From the NCBI GenBank assembly GCA_947561585.1, contig CANNZV010000116.1, forward strand, positions 186,001 through 250,000: a stretch of DNA of 64,000 nucleotides. The letters are read 5' to 3'. Numbering within the stretch: the stretch's first letter is position 1; each line of letters opens with the position of its first letter. Below are positions 59,261 to 64,000 of the stretch, one piece after another. Below the pieces are notes generated by a model. The model saw only the letters and a program-made list of their open reading frames with translations. It ran no database searches and had not been told where the DNA came from. Made by a program: the position numbers and the translations under genes. The DNA is from Caprella mutica. Its lineage: Eukaryota; Arthropoda; Malacostraca; Amphipoda; Caprellidae.

Positions 59261-60014
59261 ATAATTTACATGTTGGAGTGTTAATTTTGGCTGGAATCAC
59301 TCCAATAAAGTGACAAAATTTGCTTTGAAGTTGGAGGCACTAGGCAGGAGCAAAAGTTATATGAAATTTAGATTCAAAATAGGCTAATACGATTATTGTG
59401 TTCAAACTTCAATGTGTTGCTTCTTTGTGTCTAAGAAATTTCTAGAGGAAAATAATGATATAGAGAATTAGGGCAGGTTTTACTAACGAGTATTAATATG
59501 ACTACAACCTATTGAACCAAATGCTCAACATATATTCAAAATTGAATGCCAGAAATTTCCTAACGAAAAGTCAGGTGTAACCAGTGAATAATAACTGCAT
59601 TCTTTGTCTCGCGTTGAAGTTCTCTAAGGCGCGGAAATAACAACGGAAATTATTGAAAAAACATAAATACAAAGTAAATAAATATTTACTCTGCATAAAT
59701 CTATCATAAAACATCAGTGATATTTTTCATGTTTCAATAGAGTAAGTTACAAATTATCAACCTATTACACATTTTCGATAATATAATTATAGAATACCTA
59801 ATCAATAAAATACCAACTTAATAATACCTAATAATACCTAATTTTGCTCTCATGATCTCTCAGAGAAAGGTTGTGTGCCGCTCCCGAAATTTTCTGTGAC
59901 TTTTTGAAATACTCTTGGGCTGAGGTGAGGTGAACTAAGAGTGTAGCAAGGATGAGTCATAGTAAACAGAATAGTATAGTACCCCAGTTACATGTATTAT
60001 TCAAATTTATTCTG
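59261..60014. other. Non-coding stretch
   Basis: No gene or element recognised. ATAATACCTA occurs three times near 59820. Confidence 0.5.
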
Positions 60015-60399
60015 GGTAGGCTGTGACGTCATGTATGTAAACAAGAGGTCACGTCATAGTAAACAAAATTGATGTGGGTCACGTGGAATAGAGAATTAAG
60101 ATGGCGGCCAACGCGACCGATCTGACTAATGATCTAATTATCTTGAATAAATCGTCTTCTTCGAGACTAAAAATTTGTTACTATTTTGGGTGTAAAAAGA
60201 CCAGTAGCAATTTCATCAACAGTCATTTTTTAATTTTCGTTCGTATGATTGGATAATAGCATGCGGTAATGTGGAATTAAAAAAAATATCACCGAAAACG
60301 TTATTTAACAAAAGTTGGGTGTGTTGCAGCCATCTTTTGTGTTTGTACTGTACGTACAAACGTACGCACCATCGTTGACATGTGACGTCACAGCCTACC
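60015..60399 (+). mobile_element. TIR element with CRE-like palindromes, 385 bp
   Basis: Inverted ends of 17 exact bases (GGTAGGCTGTGACGTCA at 60015-60031, complement at 60383-60399). Each end contains the palindrome TGACGTCA, the consensus cAMP-response element. Inside is AAGATGGCGGCC at about 60099, matching a YY1-type motif, opening a frame of only 51 codons (60101-60256) with no family resemblance. No target duplication was found, so the class is unknown. It abuts the 5' end of the non-LTR element. Confidence 0.65.
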
Positions 60400-60458
60400 G
60401 GGACACGCGTAATATCCCCCCTATAGCTCTGGGATACTATATATTCTCTGTACTGTGG

Positions 60459-61924
60459 ATGAGTGCTCTACAGCGGACACCGCTTAAAGGAAGGAAAGAT
60501 GTGGAAGAGGAGAGGAAGTCAGGATGGGGAATTGCAGGTGGAGGTAATGGTGGTAAGGAGAAGGAACTGGAAAAGGTTTGGGAGAACAAGGAGGAGAAAG
60601 GCAGAGAGATTTGTCCAAAGTGTAAATTAAGGGTGAATAGTGGGGAGTGCGAGGTGACATGCGATCTGTGCAGGATGTGGTTTCATGCAAACTGTGAAGG
60701 AATTACAAAGGAGGAGTATGATATGATATGTGAGATTGATGAGAAGGTGAGATGGTACTGTCAAGGATGTAAAGTGAAGGTAGATGGGGTGATGGACCGA
60801 AATAAAATTCTGACAGATGAAAACAAGAAGACGAAGAAAGTGATTAGTCAGTTTAGAGAGCAGATGGAGAAGATGAGCAAGGAATGTGGAGAGATGGTAA
60901 AAGTGGAGGTGAGTAAGACAAATCAGGAGATAAAGAAGAAAATGGAGCAAATGATAGAAGAGGTGGGAAGAAAGACTGAATTGAAAATGAAAGAGATGAG
61001 AAGAGAGATAGAGGAACTAAAGAAAATGAAAAAGGACACAAGCTTAGAGAATCAGAAACTGAATGAGATGAGAGTAGAGATAGAAGAACTAAAGAAAATG
61101 AAAAAGGAATCAAACATGGAGAAAATAAAAGAGATTAGTAGAGATATATCAGAACTGAAGAAAAGGAAGGGAGAATCAAACTTGGAAAAATGTGAGCTGG
61201 TACTGAAGAGAGGCCTGGAGGAGGTGAAGAAAGAAATGGAAAAAGGGGAGTAGAAGAAATGAGAAAGGAGAAGAAAGAAGAGGAAAAGAAGATGCAGGTA
61301 ATAGGAGTGAGGGTGGAGGAAATGGAAAAAGAGAGAAGAAAGAAGAATGTCATGATTTTCAACCTACGAGAGTCTGAGGAAGGTGAGGCAGCAGACAGAT
61401 ACAGAGAAGATGAAGAAAATCTGGGAATGTTGCTTTTGGAGGATGTGGGTGTGGAAGAGGTAAAAATTGAAAAACTGGATTGTCTTGGGAAAAAGAATGA
61501 AAGAAATAGACCACTGCTAGTGAAGCTGAGAGATGAGGATGCCAAGAGAGAAATAATGAAGAAGACGAGCAGACTAAGACAGTCGACAAGGTTCCCAAGA
61601 GTGTATATAACTAGAGATATGACGGAAGAAGAGAGAGAGAATGACAGGAGATTGAGACAGCAACTAAGAGAGAAAAGAAGTCAAGGAGGAGCAAGGTTTG
61701 TGATCAGGAGGGGAAGAGTTATGGAGATGCAGAACACGGGAGACCAAGATGCGGAAGCAGTTAGACAGGGACCGGGACTGTCGGGTGATTTGGAGGGGGA
61801 GGCAGTTGGTGGGCTGGAAGAGGACTTTAATGCGAATCATGTGACGAGGAAAAGCAATGCCAGTGGAGAGTGGAAACAACAAGGAACCAGACCAAAAGAA
61901 AATAGTAAGAGGAAAAATTTTTGA
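60459..61924 (+). pseudogene. Retrotransposon ORF1: PHD finger, coiled coil, RNA-binding-like region
   Basis: First frame 60459-61253 (ATG 60459 chosen as the first in a sensible context): a PHD finger reading Cys-Pro-Lys-Cys ... VTCDLCRMWFHANCEGI ... WYCQGCKVKV, i.e. the Cys4-His-Cys3 pattern, then about 160 residues of Glu/Lys heptads that must form a coiled coil. A one-base shift in AAAAAGGGGAGTAG near 61245 moves the reading to 61259-61924, which reads MIFNLRESEEGEAADRY, LDCLGKKNERNRPLLVKLRD and VYITRDMTEEERENDRRLRQ. That order is typical of the ORF1 protein of CR1/L2-like elements, which binds RNA and helps target-primed reverse transcription. Confidence 0.82.
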
Positions 61925-63987
61925 AGAGGAGGGAGGAACAAGATGCAAACTTGGAAGGGGAAGAGGTAGACAAATATGTGATAAAATGTTTGAACATTCA
62001 GGGACTCACAAATCAGAAATACTCTGAGATATATGAAGAGATAAGAGAGGGAGTGGTGATGTGTATGACAGAGACGCAGAAGAAAGTGGACAATATTAGA
62101 GTAGCTGAACACCTTAAGACAGTTGAAAGTATGAGGGAGATGGAGGAGAGAAGAGGGGGAGTAATAATGGTTGTATTTGAGGAAAAAGAGGACCTGAAGC
62201 TAGATGAGAAAGAAAATAAGTATAAAGATTGTCTGGAATTGAAGGGAAATTTTGGAAAGGAAGTTGTGAATCTGACAGTGGTATATCTGAAGACTGGAAA
62301 TGGGAGAGAGGAGCTGCAGCAGAATAGGGAGATTTTGGAGAGGATGAGGGAGAAGGTAGTGGAGGCTGATGAGAGAGGAGAGAACTACATACCAGTCGGT
62401 GACTTCAATGGTCATCTGGGGTACGTACCTCGGATACCAAAATGAAAATGAAAATGGGAAGAGTGTAAATAAACTGATAGAGGAAAGTGGGTTGCTGTTA
62501 TTGAACATTGATGAGAAGTGTGAAGGGGTGTACACATGGAGAAGGGGAGACTGAAGATTGTAGAAGTGTAATTGACCTTGTTCTTGTGAATGAAAAGGCA
62601 TATGGAATAACCAAGAGAGCATGGATAGATGAAAAGCAGGAAAGGATAGATCTATCAGATCATTGTATGATTGAGATACAGCTACAAACAGGTAGGAAAG
62701 AGAGAAGAAGGTGGGATGGAGTTAGAGAGGGGTGGTTTTATAGCAATCGGAGAGAGAAGATGGAGGAGTATATACATGGAGTGGAGAGGGAGATGGAGCA
62801 GATTGAAAATGTAACAATGAACAAGATAAATGAAGTGGTAAGGAAGGTGGCAGATGAATGTTTGAAGGTGACATACAAGAAGAGGATGGACCAAACTGAA
62901 AAAGAAGAGCCACCATGGATAATGGAGAAATAAGAAGAGAAATTGCTAAGAGAAGAAGATTAAACAAGAGGGTTAGGAATAGAGGAGTGGAGGATAACAG
63001 GGAACAGAGGTGGATAGAGTACAGAGAACAAAAAGAAAAGGTAAGCAGAATGATCTGTGAGGAAATGAGAACATATGAGGAAAGGATAGCAGAAGAGATC
63101 AGAAATATGGGCAAAGGAAAGCAGATGTGGAAGATGATAAAGAAGCTGAAAGGAGAAAAGCTCAGAAAGAAGTAAAATTGAAGTTATACACAGAGGAGGG
63201 AGAAGAGTTGGAGGAGCAGAGGTATGAAGAACAATTGAGGGTGTTTTGGCAGAGAATATACCAAATGCATGGAAATGAAATAGAGGAGGAGTGGGGAGAA
63301 GAAAAGATTGAGGAATATTAAGAGTCTCTGGAAGGAACAAGAAGGAGGGAAGAGGACCCAACTGAGATGTGGTTACCCCGAATTGGAGACCCTTTCAGGA
63401 ATGTAAAAACAATGAAGTTTGAAGTAAGGGAGGAAAGCATCCGAAAGGTACTGATGGAACTTAGAAGTGGGAAAGCAGGCTGATTGGATGGCTTGAAACC
63501 AGAATTGTATAAGGTGTTACAGGGAAGCGAAGTGGTGGTGGGAATGATGAGGGAAGGAATAGAGAGAATGCTGGAAGAAGGAGGAGAACCGGAAAGATGG
63601 AAGGAGTCGAGAACAGTTATGATACCGAAGAAGAGGAAACCAACTGTAGCTGATCTGAGGCCGATAGCGCTAACAGATGTGTCCTATAAGGTAGTGATGA
63701 AGGTGGTGAAGGAGGGAATAGAGAAGCATGTGGAAGAGAACGAAATGGTGAAATGGGAACAGGCAGGATTCACGAGCGGCGGGGAGATTTTGGACAATTT
63801 GATAGTACTGCAGGAGTGTGTTCGTCAGGCGTATAGAGGAGGGGAGCAGTTGGTGGTGGTGGCAGTTGACTTTAGCAAGGCATATGACTCAATAAGGAGA
63901 GAGAAGGTGGTGGAGGTCTTGAAGGATATGAAGGTGCCGGTGAATGTGGTAGATATGATAAAGAGAGAATATGTGGGAGATATGTAG
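61921..63987 (+). pseudogene. Retrotransposon ORF2: endonuclease and start of reverse transcriptase
   Basis: Endonuclease (exonuclease-endonuclease-phosphatase fold): IKCLNIQGLTNQKYSEIYEE, MCMTETQKK, the catalytic VGDFNGHLG at about 62395, then after frame changes near 62420 and 62545 SVIDLVLVNEKAYGI and LSDHCMIEIQL. Linker region with two further shifts near 62925 and 63170, then reverse transcriptase: SGKAG, an in-frame TGA at 63481, LDGLKPELYKVL, TVMIPKKRKPTVADLRPIAL, and motif A VVAVDFSKAYDSI near 63865. A TAG follows at 63985 and the YADD motif lies outside the window. The protein nicks target DNA and copies the element RNA in intact relatives; this copy cannot. Confidence 0.85.
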
Positions 63988-64000
63988 AACGAGGATGGAG

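Larger units (their letters stand above)
60400..64000 (+). mobile_element. Non-LTR retrotransposon with PHD-finger ORF1, decayed, cut by window edge
   Basis: Two coding regions in the order of CR1/L2/Jockey-type elements: ORF1 with a PHD finger, coiled coil and an RNA-binding-like region, then ORF2 with endonuclease and reverse transcriptase. Base composition is GA-rich on the plus strand, unlike the surroundings. Several frameshifts and stops show it is inactive. The 5' end is uncertain (60400 is the limit of the TIR element); the 3' end lies beyond 64000. Confidence 0.88.

Noticed and set aside
7598..60110. AAGATGGCG motifs at about 7599, 33689 and 60099 as promoters
   Set aside because: The motif matches a YY1-type site, but no gene starts at the first two and the third lies in a TIR element; I cannot support promoter function.
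60484..63361. Minus-strand Ser/Pro/Leu-rich frames
   Set aside because: Shadows of the GA-rich retrotransposon coding strand.

Overview
The window is AT-rich nuclear DNA from an animal, most likely an arthropod and probably an insect; no species is assigned. The evidence is spliced genes with canonical GT/AG introns, a full-length maT-type (DD37D) mariner, non-autonomous Helitrons, pogo-, hAT- and piggyBac-like MITEs, a PHD-finger non-LTR retrotransposon, and no prokaryotic gene organisation.

The best-supported gene lies on the minus strand, from 53117 down to 44802: seven phase-consistent exons encode about 1920 residues with a FERM domain (end of exon 3 through exon 5) and a PDZ domain split over exons 6 and 7. 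The FERM domain looks like that of the PTPN13 / FRMPD2 group (scaffolding phosphatase PTP-BL/FAP-1 and relatives). The last exon ends in an open phase-1 donor, so the transcript continues to lower coordinates. Four further long or short minus-strand exons (19490-21302, 19035-19118, 10331-12203, 5108-5666) encode Ser-rich, probably disordered protein. All end in phase 1, so they may be more of the same gene or one or more separate minus-strand genes. No KIND or phosphatase domain is visible inside the window. One short plus-strand exon candidate (27727-27856) sits in the 23-kb gap.

The rest is repeats. About nineteen minisatellite arrays (units 15-52 bp, 3 to about 79 copies) occupy roughly 8 kb, several directly against exons; two contain higher-order duplications. 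Transposons include three Helitrons (17.4, 35.7, 53.2 kb), a pogo-like element nested in a CAGGTAAA-ended TA element with an empty-site paralogue at 8.8-9.5 kb, a hAT MITE with an 8-bp target duplication next to a hAT transposase remnant, foldback MITEs beside two splice donors, and a dispersed repeat of about 350-450 bp in at least six copies.

From 54.7 to 59.3 kb is an odd mosaic of short motifs reiterated in both orientations without tandem order. From 60.4 kb to the right edge runs a decayed non-LTR retrotransposon (PHD, coiled coil, RNA-binding-like region, endonuclease, start of the reverse transcriptase), preceded by a TIR element carrying CRE-like palindromes. Long ORFs inside the minisatellites are artefacts of repeat units without stop codons.
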